Origin: Sequoia sempervirens
Lineage: Eukaryota; Streptophyta; Pinopsida; Cupressales; Cupressaceae
Reading direction: 5' to 3'
Assembly: GCA_007258455.2 (NCBI GenBank)
Contig: VDFB02321316.1
Span: forward strand, 45,706 to 109,705
DNA: 64,000 nt
Positions 12,301 through 23,218 of this stretch are shown here, one piece after another. Within the stretch, counting starts at the first letter, position 1; each line of letters begins with the position of its first letter. A program made the position numbers and the translations under genes. Under the pieces are notes generated by a model. It was given only the letters and a program-made list of their open reading frames with translations. It did not search any database and was not told where the DNA came from.

Positions 12301-12719
12301 ACACGTCATGTCCTATTGAGTAGACCTTGGAAATATGATAGAAAAGTATATGGTGGTAAGAGAAATACCTACAAGATAATGAAAGATGGAAAATAATATA
12401 TTTTGAATCCACTGAAGGATAAAGAGGAAGAAGTAGATAGTGATCCAAGGGTTTTTTTGATTTCTAGACAACAATTTTTGAAGGAGATGAAAGAGAAGGC
12501 ATGTTTTCCTTTCATCCCTAAGCTTTTAGAGGATATGAAAGTAGAGAAGAGTGAAGAATTTCTAATGAAAATTCTTTTTTTTTGGATGAATATGCAAAAA
12601 ATATTGATGAAGGAGTTGCTAGATGGGTTACCAACTATGCAAAGTATAAGTCATTGTATGGATTTGATACATAGAGCTAGTTTTCCAAATAAAACACCAT
12701 ATAAAATGACACCCATGTA

Positions 12720-14080
12720 AAATGAAAAGATAAATAGACAAATGCAGGAGCTATTAGACATGGGTCTAATAATAGGAAGTTTGAGCGCATGTGCTATACC
12801 AACAATATTGACACCTAAGAAGGATGAATAATGATGATAAACAAGATAACTATAAAGTATAGGCTTCCATTACCCTAAATGGATGACATGATGGATTGTT
12901 AGAGTGGAACCAAATACTTCAGTAAGATAGATTTGAAGGATGGATGCCATAAAATAAGGATCAAAGAAGAAGATGAATGGAAAACAATATTCAAGACAAA
13001 GGATGGTTTGTATGAGTGGTTGGCAATGCCATTCAGATTGACAAATGCACCAAACACTTTTATGAGGTTAATGAATGAAGTGCTGAAGTCATTCCTTGGT
13101 AAGTTTGTAATTGTATATGTGGATGATATTTTGACTTTTAGTAAAATAAAATAGGAACATGTGTTGCATGTTAGGGATTTTTTGCAAAGATTGAAAGAAG
13201 AGAATTTATTAGTGAATTTAAAAAATGTAGTTTTTTGAAGGAGTTAGTGTATTTATGGTTTGTTGTTTTGGAAGAAGGAATGCAAATGGACCCAAAAATT
13301 GTCAAGGAAAATGTAGATTGGCCCTCTCTAAGAAGTTTGTTTGAGGCAAGAAGTTTTAATGGATTAGCAAGCTTCTATAGGAAGTTCATAAGAAATTTCA
13401 TTGGAATATGTGTACCTATCATAGAGACCATGAAGGGTGATATGAAGGAATTCAAATGGACAACTGTAACATATATATATTTTAATTATTGAAAAAAAAG
13501 GTGATTGAATAACCAGTGTTGGCATTTCCTAATTTTGATAAAGTGTACCAAGTAGATTGTGATGCAAGTGGAACAACAATTGGAGGAGTTTTAAGTCAAG
13601 AAGGAAGACCCATTGCTTATTTCAATAAGAAGTTGAATGAAGCAAAAAGAAAATATTTAGTTTATAATCAAGAATTTTATGCAATTGTGCAAGCACTCAA
13701 GAAGTGGAGACATTAGAGACATTAGATTTCCACAGTCCATATTCAATAAGACTATTGAATTTTCTATATTTTTCTATGTAATTAGTTTGCATCACACAAC
13801 AAACAAACAAATTACACATAGAAAAATCCAGAAAACTCAACATTCTTAAGTGGAGACATTACGTACTACCTAAGGAGTTTGTTTTATACATAGCTCACCA
13901 TGCATTGTAGTAAATAAATAGTCAAGTTAAGTAAAAAACATATGAAACAGGTATTTTTTTGCAAAGTTATTCATTTGTTTTGAAACATAAAAGTGGTAAA
14001 TCAAATCAAAAAGTTGATGCACTAAGTAGGAGACATTTAATGCTAAATGAGTTAAAAGTGAATGTTATTAGTTTTGATTA
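12720..14080 (+). pseudogene. Chromovirus reverse transcriptase and RNase H
   Basis: RT runs from MQELLDMGLI (12,745) through [10 protein letters not shown] (12,918-12,947), the fingers-palm region, and the catalytic YVDD at 13,116-13,127 in the open piece 12,933-13,154. After a frame break, 13,235-13,492 carries the connection region (FNGLASFYRKFIRNF). RNase H starts at 13,516 with [14 protein letters not shown] and [14 protein letters not shown], is interrupted by a 132-bp insert (13,716-13,847), and resumes with YVLPKEFVLY and KSGKSNQKVDALSRR (to about 14,035). Stops elsewhere abolish function. Confidence 0.8.
13716..13847 (+). mobile_element. 132-bp hairpin insert inside RNase H
   Basis: The RNase H coding sequence breaks after KKWRH and resumes after 13,861. 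The direct repeat aagtggagacatta occurs at 13,702-13,715 and again at 13,848-13,861, as for a target duplication; a third partial copy, gagacatta, follows at once at 13,716-13,724. Inside, 13,755-13,783 and 13,810-13,840 are imperfect inverted repeats (core ttttctat.tttttctatgt) able to form a stem of about 29 bp. No coding potential. Could be a small fold-back element, or filler DNA from break repair. Confidence 0.6.
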
Positions 14081-14099
14081 AATGAGAGTTATATGAAGA

Positions 14100-15483
14100 A
14101 GATGCAGATTTCAAAGAAGCATGGGTAGCATGTAAAAGTCTAGTAGAGAATGATAGAACTTTGTGGTTGGAGTATTTCATTCAAGAAGGATTGTTTTTAA
14201 GGAAATGAAATTGTGCATACCTCAGGGATCAATGAGGGAGAATTTTGTAAGAGAAAAACATAGTGGTCTTTGTGAACACTTTGGAGTAGATAAGATAATG
14301 GCATATTTTAATGAAAGTTATTACTAGCCAAGAATGAATGTAGATGTAAATAATCTAGTACAAAATTGTAGGGTTTGTTAACAAGCTAAATGGATGAGAC
14401 AAAATATGGGATTGTATCAGCCATTGTCTATACTAGAAAGAATTTGGAAGTATTTAAGTATCCGAATTTTGTTCTTGGAATACCAAGGATACAGAGAGGT
14501 AATGAATTAGTTTTTGTTGTAGTAGATATATTTTCAAAGATTATTTTTATTCCATGCAAGAAGTCTACTGATGCCTCCCATATAGCTACATTGTTTTTCA
14601 ATGAAGTAGTTAGATTGCATGGATTGTGAAAGAGTATTGTTTTTGATAGGGACAAATTGTTGGCCACTTTTGATATTTTGTGGAGGAAATTGGATACACA
14701 GTTAGGATTTAGTTGAGCCCATCATCCTCAAATTGACAGACAAACAAAAGTGTCAATAAGAGTCTTGGCAATTTTTTGAGATGTTTGGTAGGGGACAAAT
14801 CTCATCAATGGGATCTAATATTGGAAGAAGAAGAGTTTGCATATAATAACTTAGTTAATAGGAGTGCCAAAAATAGCTCATTTCAATTTCCTATCGTTGT
14901 AATCTGAGAGGAGTAGATGAATTGAGAGATATGACTGATTTGGGATGAAAAAGTGTTATAGCATGATTATCTACAATAGTTGCATAAAGATGTAAATAAG
15001 AGCTTGGAAGAGTGCCATGAAATATAAAGAATATGTTGATATAAATAAGAGAGATTAAGAATTTTAGGTGGGCGACCTAGTTTTCAAAAATTTGAGAAAG
15101 GAAAGGTTCCCTAAGGGAACATATAATAAATTGAATTGGAAGAAGATAGGACTATGCATGGTGCTAAGGAAATTTTCATCCAACACATATGAAATTGAAC
15201 TTCCAGAAGGAATAAATATTTCTTAAATGTTTAATTTTTTGTTGATTTGTATAGGTACTACATAGGAGAAACAACTACACAATGGATTGCACATTTAGAT
15301 TGACATGATGAACAAGAATGGATATACCAATTTCCTAAAAAGAAGTAAGAAAAAAGTGGACAAAGTGATAGATTCACAAGTGATCAAAAGAACAATAGGA
15401 AAATAATATAAGGATATCTGGTCCATTGGAAGAACAAAGCAGTTGATGAAACTACTTGGGTGAATGCCTCATAATTAGTTAAT
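14100..15483 (+). pseudogene. Chromovirus integrase and chromodomain
   Basis: Zinc-binding part reads HSGLCEHFGVDKIM and later NCRVC (14,250-14,385). The catalytic core includes [18 protein letters not shown] (about 14,470-14,526) and VFDRD (about 14,638). The usual first Asp appears as Asn and the usual final Glu as Lys, both explicable by single G to A changes, so the enzyme is dead apart from its stops. At 15,355-15,483, after a one-base frame change, lies a chromodomain: KVDKVIDSQVIKRT then GYLVHWKNKAVDETTWV. In chromoviruses this domain steers integration to particular chromatin. Confidence 0.75.
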
Positions 15484-15899
15484 TATGTAATTCCTATTCA
15501 ATACTTTCCAAAATGTTTATGAGTTGTCTCTCATGGAACATTTCTCTTACCTGACATGTTTGATGCATAAGCATTTAGGTTCACAAGCAATCCTGCATCA
15601 ACCAAAAATATTTTAGATTTGTTTTCAATTTTAGTTTAGTTTAGTTTTTGTTTAGTGCTTTTTGGTACTTGTTTTAGGAGAATTTTCAATTTTAAATTGG
15701 TCAAGGACATCAGAAGGGCTTTATGGGTAATTGTAGTTTCAATTTGGTGAAGATGGGATCAAAATTGGCAGTTATGAGAATGCGAGTTTTTAATATGTAA
15801 CCAAACTTGTAGACCTTTGATGTGGAACTAGATATGTTTACAACCAGTTCCAAGTTATTTTCTCACAATTCGTTTCGTGTCGATTTTCTACATTTTGCT
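15484..15899. other. Non-coding, 3' side of the chromovirus
   Basis: AT-rich, no ORF and no clear polypurine tract. It is probably decayed untranslated or LTR sequence of the chromovirus. Confidence 0.3.
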
Positions 15900-16825
15900 A
15901 CTTTGCGAGAACTTTAGGTCCAATCAGATTTGTGGGAAAGTTCAAGTGTGAATCTGTAAGTTTTGATATCTGGTTTAGATTAATAATTTTGATGGTGAAT
16001 GCTTTTTGAGAACTCCAATTCCAATTGGATTTGCATGAAAGATCAAGTGAATTGAACTTTTAAGTTTGATAACTGGTTTGTATGAATAGTTTTGATGGTG
16101 ACATTATCATGATGATTTGATATAAAAATCAAGTGAACTTAAATTTTTAAGTTCTAATGATCGATTTTGATGAATGGTTTTGGTGGTGATGTTAGCATGA
16201 CACAAGAAAATGATGATGTGAGCATGACATCAGCATGGGATGAAGGTCACTTGGAAAATGATGACGTGAGCATGACATTAGCATGGGATGAAGGTCACTT
16301 GGAAAATGATGATGTAAGCATGACATAAGAAAATTATGATGTTAGGATTGTATAAAATGTAGGGTTTTCAACTGAGCTTGACATTTGGACAAGTTAAAAA
16401 AATCATGTTTGGAAGGATGCTAGACTTTTGCAAGAAATAATGGTGATGTCAGTGATGTATGGAGTGAAATATTTTCAAACAAACTTGATTATTAAACAAG
16501 TTATAACAATCTTGTTCGGATGGATGCTAAACTTATGCAAGGTGATTTAATGTTGATGTCAACAAGGTATACATGTGGAAATTTTCAAGTGAATGAAACT
16601 TAGGAACAATTTATAATAATCTTGTTTGGATGGATATCGAACTTCTACAAAAGGAATTATATAATATTATTTCTTCTTTTACAAGGATTTCTAGATCTAT
16701 AAGGGATATTTGTGGAATCCTGTCAGCAAAGTGGACATGTGGAGTTTCCTACTCGAATTGGATATTTGTGGAAACTTGTCAGTAAATTTGACATGTAGAG
16801 CTTTCTATTTGAATTGAATTTTCCT
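15900..16825 (+). repeat. Four successive, unrelated tandem-repeat blocks
   Basis: Block 1 (about 15,907-16,200): about three diverged units of roughly 95 bp sharing tcaagtg...aagtttgata.ctggttt...ttttgatggtga. Block 2 (about 16,206-16,325): 2.5 units of 48 bp around gcatgacatcagcatggga and gaaggtcacttgg, nearly identical. Block 3 (about 16,380-16,655): nearly three units of about 110 bp with caatcttgtttggatgga. Block 4 (16,708-16,822): two units of about 57 bp starting tatttgtggaa. No protein coding seen. Confidence 0.7.
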
Positions 16826-16851
16826 CTTTGTGCAACAATTGAACTACTTGT

Positions 16852-17888
16852 AGGGTGATCCCACAATAGTGGTTTACAATTTTTTGCCAAACTGGACACT
16901 GAAATTATTATTTTTAACTAAATCTTCACATTTGGGCACCTATAGCGGCTAAACCATGAGGAATTTGAAGATGATGCAAACTAGAGTCTCGTCAAATTTT
17001 GTCTGTAGATTCTAAAAATATTTTTTTCAAAATTTTTGGAATCAGATTGCACTTCTTTTTCGATCTCCCACGAAAACTATTTTTTTCAAAAACAACATTT
17101 TTAAAAAGTGACACAGTATAACATAACTTTTTTTCCATGAGGGATAAAATTCTAATTCTTTCGAATTTAGATTTGTAACTTTGATATCTAGTGCTTCCAC
17201 TTGGTTAGATAGTTTTTTTTATTGAATATTTTTCTTTAATCAAGTTTTGAAGTCAAACCAATTACAATTTAGACATAACACGACCGTATAATGCATAACT
17301 TTTTTGTATATATCAAATTCATTTTTTTTTTTTTGAATCAAGGATTTCAATATCTGGTGCACTCATATTTTTCAATTTTTTTTTGATAATCTACTATTTT
17401 TCCACATGTGCAGAACAGGGACCTTCATTTTCGATGAAGAACCTATGTTTAATAAAACTAAAAAAACAAATACATAATAAAATCAAAACATATAAAAATT
17501 ATATTCGTTGGATAGCTCATTCCAAGGACTATCTGATTCCATAAGGTTTTTTGAAGACTTCTCCATTTTCATCCTCAACCTGAGCTCCGAAGCGTAAAAA
17601 AATAGACTTTTTTTGTGTCTCAGGAGGGGGATGAGGGGCAAGGGGGGTTCGAGCGAACCTCTTCAAGGAGGTTCGCTTGAACCCCCTTTGCTATGCATTT
17701 GTTTTCTTTTTTGGTGGCCAAAATGTAAAGGGGTTCACTCGAACACTGGTTCGAGTGAACCCCTAATGCATTCGGTCGAACCAGTAGGTTCGTACGAACC
17801 CCCAAAATCACTTTTTTTGCTTTGGGGTCATTTTTTGTGAGTTTTCCTTCCTCACTTGAATTGTAAACCACTATTGTGGCTTCACCCT
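16852..17888. mobile_element. 1,037-bp element with 30-bp terminal inverted repeats
   Basis: Left end 16,852-16,881 begins AGGGTGATCCCACAATAGTG; the right end 17,859-17,888 is its reverse complement at 28 of 30 positions (the two differences are adjacent, TC versus AG). AGGG-type ends recall hAT-like elements, but no 8-bp target duplication is seen. No transposase is encoded; the interior is AT-rich except for a palindrome cluster at 17,640-17,800. Most likely a non-autonomous DNA element or a fold-back element. Confidence 0.55.
17640..17800. repeat. Cluster of palindromes built on GGTTCG/CGAACC
   Basis: Hairpin A: arms 17,640-17,660 and 17,668-17,688, about 20 bp with one mismatch. Hairpin B: arms 17,729-17,744 (aggggttcactcgaac) and 17,749-17,764, perfect 16 bp with a 4-base loop. 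Hairpin C: ggttcgtacgaacc at 17,787-17,800, a perfect 14-bp palindrome. The word ggttcg or cgaacc occurs many times in 160 bp. Confidence 0.8.
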
Positions 17889-19489
17889 GTATCGATTTAA
17901 CTTCATTTGAGTCTGAAGTATAAATTGAGGTGGTGTTAGTCTATAGGTAGCTTTTGGGAAGTTCAGGAAGGTGATGTTCAATTGAATGAAATTTTGATTG
18001 TACTCCTTTAGATGCTGTAAAGATTATTTATTTCCATATTTGAAATAAATTCCAAGTAATTTATTGTTGTGCAAAAATTGTATTGTTGGTTGCTAGATTT
18101 TGGTTGTCTGGTAAGACCCCCAAATCTATACTACATGAGTTAGACCGTGAGTTAACTCACCTCTTGATTGAGAATGATTAAGATTTAATTCACACTTATT
18201 AGATCCCACATCTTCTTAATGCATACATCCAAGAGTCCTATATATGTATGTTACTCATGATAATTTTGTCTCTTGATATTGAATATTGAAATTCTTTATT
18301 CATTTTCCTATTTTGTGATTAGCTAATAGGCATTTGGCCTTGGGTAGAATTGTTGTTTATGAAAAAAATTAATATGTTATCAAATCCATGATGTCCTAAA
18401 GTTAGTCAATTTTTACAATTAGAGATGACGTTTGCTCTTGAAACGTTTAGTATGCTCTTCTCTTTCAATGAATGATAACTAAGAGAATTAAAACATTTTG
18501 ATAGAAATGTCAAATTTTGGGTTTTATTGTGGTTTTGATTTGTAATTAGTTTGAGAAATCTTTAGATAAAATTTAAGCTCAACATTGAGTTCACAACATC
18601 CAAGAAAGTTAGTTGTACCTTTTAAAACATCTAAATTGGACATTGGAGGCTAGATCTGCAAGAGTTTGAAGTTGGGAGATGCATGCTAGATCGAGTGAGT
18701 ATCTAATATTTTAGAATATTTTAAATGTCAAATCTAATTTTCCATCATGTTCAAAAGTCTCCAAGAACCTAAATATTGATTGTCACATCATCAAAATTGA
18801 AGCATTTTTGCCTACTATGAAGATTTCCTCATGACCATAATTGACATCATGGGAAGGAAGATGTTTGGAAAACTGGCTATTAATAAATACATATATAAAT
18901 CTTGGCATAACATTGCTTTCATAACAATATCTAAGAATGGTTGAAGTCGTGTTGTTGGCAATGTGACCATAGGTATTTTTAATAGATGAATATTGAAAGA
19001 GAACTCTATATAGCAAGAACGTTTTTAGTTGTTTAGAAAGATCTTGATGAAAAGTAATTTCAAGGAGTATAAGAGCTTTATTTCATGTCACTCTTTGTTG
19101 CTTACCCCTTAGCAATCAGAACATCTCATAGAGCTAAAGGATATGATTCTATTCATCCTACATAACAATAACTAGCAATGTATACAAGAGCTTCAAGATC
19201 AAATCTCCTTAGCTTGAGGAATTATTTTTTCTTATTTTATATAATCAAAAGGAACCACCTCCATGGTAGAAACCTATATCAATTTATAAATAAAATGATT
19301 TAAGACCTAATGAAAAAAGAAGTGATCGATTTATTTATTTATATGTGTATAAAAGAATGAAAAGGGAATAAAAATAAATGCAATTCCCTTACATATTTAA
19401 TTATATAAAGAAAAAATTGTATATTGAATTTAGACTAAGTAGAATGTTTTAAAAGTAATTAAACATAAAAAATAATGGTGTTTTTGATA
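17889..19489. other. No feature seen
   Basis: AT-rich sequence without a credible ORF, RNA gene or repeat that I can support. The open stretch on the minus strand at 18,783-19,016 resembles nothing and is short. Confidence 0.4.
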
Positions 19490-20259
19490 AAGTAAGCAAC
19501 ATTTTCAGGGTGTTGTACCCTTCACAGGGAGCCAAAAGGACCAGTAGAGTCCAAGATCAAAAAGTAACAAAACAAAACCAGACACGGACTAACAACACTC
19601 GAACCAATAGCAAACCAACAGCAAACTAGTTGGTATTCTCCTAGTTCTTGGACAACAGCTGAACCAAATCATCACCAATCCACTCTTGGTGGTCTTCAGC
19701 CTTCTTCATCTCCATTTCATCCTTCATGACAGCTAGCAGGGTGCTAGTGACACAGTGAACTAATTTGACTATGAAATGGGTCAAACCATTGAATTTTTTC
19801 TCCATTTTGTCCATTATTTCTTTAAGAACACCAAGCTCCTCCCCTCCGCCCATAGTGTAGTCGGGGTCATTTTGCTCAATATTCAGCGGTTCTGAAGAGT
19901 GAGAAGCCAAAACCTCCTTCTGAGCTTTACCCTTGTTGGGAATGGGAGAGGGACCACGGGTTTTCTCACCTTCTTCGCCTTCTGACACCTCTTCAACTCT
20001 GCTATCTTTGTTGTCCGACAACTCCTCTTCAGTGTCCAAATCCCTGACCTGCACTTTTTTCCTATTCTTTGCCAACCTGCCAGAGTGTTGAATAATGGCA
20101 TCACATCCAATAACCACAGTCTCTGCCACCACTGTATCACTCACCGAGTCCTTGCTCATAACATTTTTCCTTTTATTCGGAGGCTCCTTCTCCCCCTTAC
20201 CTTTCTTTTTCGAGGCAGGCTTACTGGGAGTCTTAGCAAGGGTTATTTTTTGTGCGATG
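19490..20259 (-). pseudogene. Unknown acidic/Lys-rich ORF with 3' tail
   Basis: Open on the minus strand from about 20,259 (no Met at the head) to a stop at 19,641, about 206 codons. The first internal Met (20,159) gives 172 residues. Composition: basic N-terminal part (KKKGKGEKEPPNKRK), then ETVVIGCDAIIQHSGRLAKNRKKV, an acidic stretch with DTEEELSD and EVSEGEEGEK, and an amphipathic C-terminal helix (VLKEIMDKMEKKFN). The downstream 3' sequence (19,490-19,640) ends in ctttatcaaaaacaccatta and T/A-rich DNA, like the tail of a retrocopy or LINE. Upstream the frame is lost. I do not recognise the family; it could be a fragment of a retroposed host gene or a LINE ORF. Confidence 0.4.
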
Positions 20260-20649
20260 ACTTATTGGCAACGTGTTGTTTATACATGTTGTATCTTTCC
20301 CTCGTCGTTGTCGTCACCATCGCCAACGTCAAGATTATATATATTATAGATTTTTGGTAGTATATGTTTTGATTAAGGTAAGTTGGTTTTAAAGGAGCCT
20401 TAAATCGTGTACATCAAATAGAATAACTCAAATCATACATAACAAACTCTTATATGGGACAAAACTATAACTGTATCCAAGTTGCCAAGCAAAAATCAAC
20501 ACAACTACAATCATGTTATAAATTACAAAAGAGTACCTAGGGACCCAACCTAAACAATGCTAGATCTAAGCCTAGCTTAAACAATGCTAGACCCAACTTG
20601 ATTTAACCACACACCCTTCAATTTGGTGTTTAATTGAGAGAAATTTTTT
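20260..20649. other. No feature seen
   Basis: AT-rich spacer between two minus-strand relics. gctagatctaagcctagctt and gctagacccaacttg form a small local repeat near 20,560-20,600. Nothing else can be supported. Confidence 0.3.
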
Positions 20650-21249
20650 GGAAGACCTTTCTTTTGACTTTGAACAATTATCCATGAGATTTTATCAACT
20701 AAGTCCTCATACCTAGGAGAATGGTGGGACTCCCCCTCACAAGGCCCATCCATGGGAGCTACACAAATATAGGTCTATCTATCTAGAGATGCTAGTCATC
20801 AATTAACTACCATAGAAGTGGGTGAATGATGGGAAAAAGTCAAGTGTATGACCAAATTCAAGGAAATGAGGCACTAAGAAACTAGATTAGAAGCTTGGTG
20901 AGACTCACCAATAAGAGTTGAATAAGTGGGACTCTCTAAAGTCATGTCGACCAAATGAGAAATCCTCTCAAGAATAAGATTCATCATAAGGGGAACAAGA
21001 AGAGACCCAATATACTAAGAAGACTCGTCATCTTGAGAGGAACAATCAACTAAAGAGTTGGAAGCATTAATAGTCAAATGATCTTTGTGGGCATTCTTAC
21101 ACCATGTAATCATAACCTTACATTGCAAGAGTGGGAAATTAGAAGCTAGGTGATTGATGAAAATATATCATCTACATTTGAAGAGGAGATCCTCATAGTC
21201 AAGTGATTGAGTCCAAGGCCTATCCTCCACCATAAAAACAATATCAATG
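20650..21249 (-). pseudogene. LINE ORF1 relic, C-terminal part (left of LTR element)
   Basis: Read on the minus strand, 21,249 down to 20,935 gives LDYEDLLFKCR, then a damaged zinc knuckle (first Cys kept, second Cys replaced by Tyr, His kept, last Cys replaced by Phe), then LLQCKV and NASNSLVDCSSQDDE. This is the C-terminal side of the DUF4283 plus CCHC ORF1 protein of plant LINEs. Sequence down to about 20,650 is probably its disordered tail. It stops precisely where the LTR starts at 21,250; the N-terminal half lies at 28,473-28,720, beyond the inserted element. Confidence 0.6.
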
Positions 21250-22620
21250 TGATGAGAGCCATTAACGTTCCATTTTATGCCATATTTTAGTCTTTTTCAT
21301 ATGCCTTCATAACCATTTTTATATTCCATTTCCACACCATATTATATCATTTTACCACCTTTATGTTGCATATGATTAAATATATAAGTAATATTTAATT
21401 TAGTTTTTAGATAAAATACGTGAATAATAAATATTAGATTGTATTTACTAATATTTGCTACCATTATGTTGAAAAAATAAATAAACACTTTTCATTATAT
21501 TTGATAATATATGTTTTAATATTTTGTTATAACAAATTATTATATTGTAATGGCCATAAACTAAACATAGTACTTGCTGGCCATAAACAACTTTTGTGCT
21601 CCCTATTATTATGGACATGAGACAAAAAATAAATGTCGATATTATTATTATGTTAAAACCAATTTGATATATTGGTTATTTTGTTACCAAACAAATGTGC
21701 CATGTTAAGAATATCTTAGTTACATGATTCTCTCCATGATTCTCTCATTTGAGATCTAATTTTGTGGAGAGATTATAGGGAAGTATTATGTCATTTGGTA
21801 AATGCCTCATTTCTTATATAATGCATAAGAAATGGCGTGAGAAGAGAGATGTAATATTTTTCAGAAAATAAATAATATAGCAGCTGGTTTGAAGTCTTAA
21901 GGAATTTACAACAAATTATTTTGTCACCTTGTGGAAGGAGAGGAGGGCCCAGTCTCTTGAAATGGTGGTGATATTAATTTTTATATTATGCATTTTATTT
22001 TAATATTGTGGTTTCTTTTATTTATTAAAATGTGAGTAATTTTGTGATTACATGTTTTCTATTTGGTTTTAAATTATTTATTTCATAAGACTGTAGTTGC
22101 AGAAATTCATACAGTTTTGGAAGATTGTAGTTCCTGTCGCTTACAGAGAGTTCCTATCGCCTGCATAGAGCTCCCGTTGCTAGGAAGTGATAGTTTCTAT
22201 CGCCAAAATTCTATCAATGCAAATTGTTGTGAATTCAAGAGTCTTTTATTCTTAAACAAAACCAATAATGTTTAATTAGAGCTAAATTGGACACAGCCAG
22301 ATCTTATATACATTAAAGGATTTTATTTGAGTTGTTAATTTAAAGCATTTGATGGTTTCAAAAGGTTTGTTTTAGGAGTACAATTTAAGAGTGTTCTTTT
22401 TTGTTATTCTTTCAAAGCATTTAGATTTGATTATTTTGCATTTCATCCCCACTCAACTTGCTACTTTCACCCCTTCAGTATATAACCACAACGCCTTTCA
22501 AGAGCTTACAATCCTCGGGTTCACATCTATGAACAAACTGAGGAAGCCAACACAAAGGATTGATTCAACCAATTTGATAGAACCACAAGGATAGTTTTGA
22601 TCCACAGTTTTTTCTAAACA
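21250..22620 (+). repeat. 5' LTR of the 6.9-kb element
   Basis: Starts TGATGAGAGCC, ends TTTCTAAACA. A TATA-like tatataat lies at 21,815-21,822. The matching copy is at 26,805-28,166, with scattered substitutions and small indels; for example, the catgattctctc duplication near 21,725 is missing in the other copy. Confidence 0.85.
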
Positions 22621-22623
22621 TTT

Positions 22624-22641
22624 TTGCACCATTGTTGGGGA
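22624..22641 (+). promoter_or_regulatory. Primer binding site, tRNA-Asp-like
   Basis: ttgcaccattgttgggga starts 3 bases after the LTR end. It matches the common Athila/Tat tRNA-Asp site (TGGCGCCGTTGCCGGGGA) at 13 of 18 positions; four of the five differences are C to T or G to A changes. Confidence 0.6.
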
Positions 22642-23218
22642 GAGGCATTAAAGGCATGAAAACCTAGTGAGTTAAGTTAGGACTAGTGCGCTAAGGTGAA
22701 AGTCTACATGACAGTTGACCTCGTTTGGGTAATTACCATTATTTTGCTATGTTATAAATCATATATATGCATGGTTTGAATTTGTAGGTAGATTTTAGAA
22801 GGTAAAACCATTGATATATTCACTCCCATTGTTGTGAGTCAATTGATAGGTAAAAAAATAATTTTGAAGAAACAAAAAAAACCATAAAATGTTGTATTTT
22901 CAAGGTAGTTCAAACACATCAATTTTAAATTTAAAAACCAAATAAGAAATTGGCAGGGAAACCACATTGACACAAGGTGATGTTTTTTATATTACCTCTA
23001 CCTAAAGAATGCAACTTAGATCATCATGATCTTCCCTTACCAATGTCACAAGCATTTACAAATCTTATTCCTATAATTGGGAAATAACAAATAATTGATG
23101 AATTTTTAGAGGGACAATGGATTTTTGAAAATGAATCCATAGATGAAGATTTGACCATTTGTTGTTCTATTTGTAAGGAAGAAGATAAGTCACATGTTGG
23201 AAAGTTGTTCAAGAGGAC

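Larger units (their letters stand above)
11200..15483 (+). mobile_element. Decayed Ty3/gypsy chromovirus
   Basis: The order gag, zinc knuckle, protease, RT with YVDD, RNase H, integrase, chromodomain is that of plant chromoviruses (Ty3/gypsy, Metaviridae-type elements). All domains are on the + strand and broken by stops and frameshifts. No clear flanking LTR pair is visible: left of gag the sequence holds the SINE and an older LTR end, and right of the chromodomain it runs into tandem repeats. The element is non-functional. Clade within chromoviruses is not assigned. Confidence 0.8.

Noticed and set aside
17613..17871. Open frames on both strands over the palindrome cluster
   Set aside because: Palindromes keep both strands open; the repeated Ser-Glu-Pro pattern comes from the ggttcg words, not from a protein.
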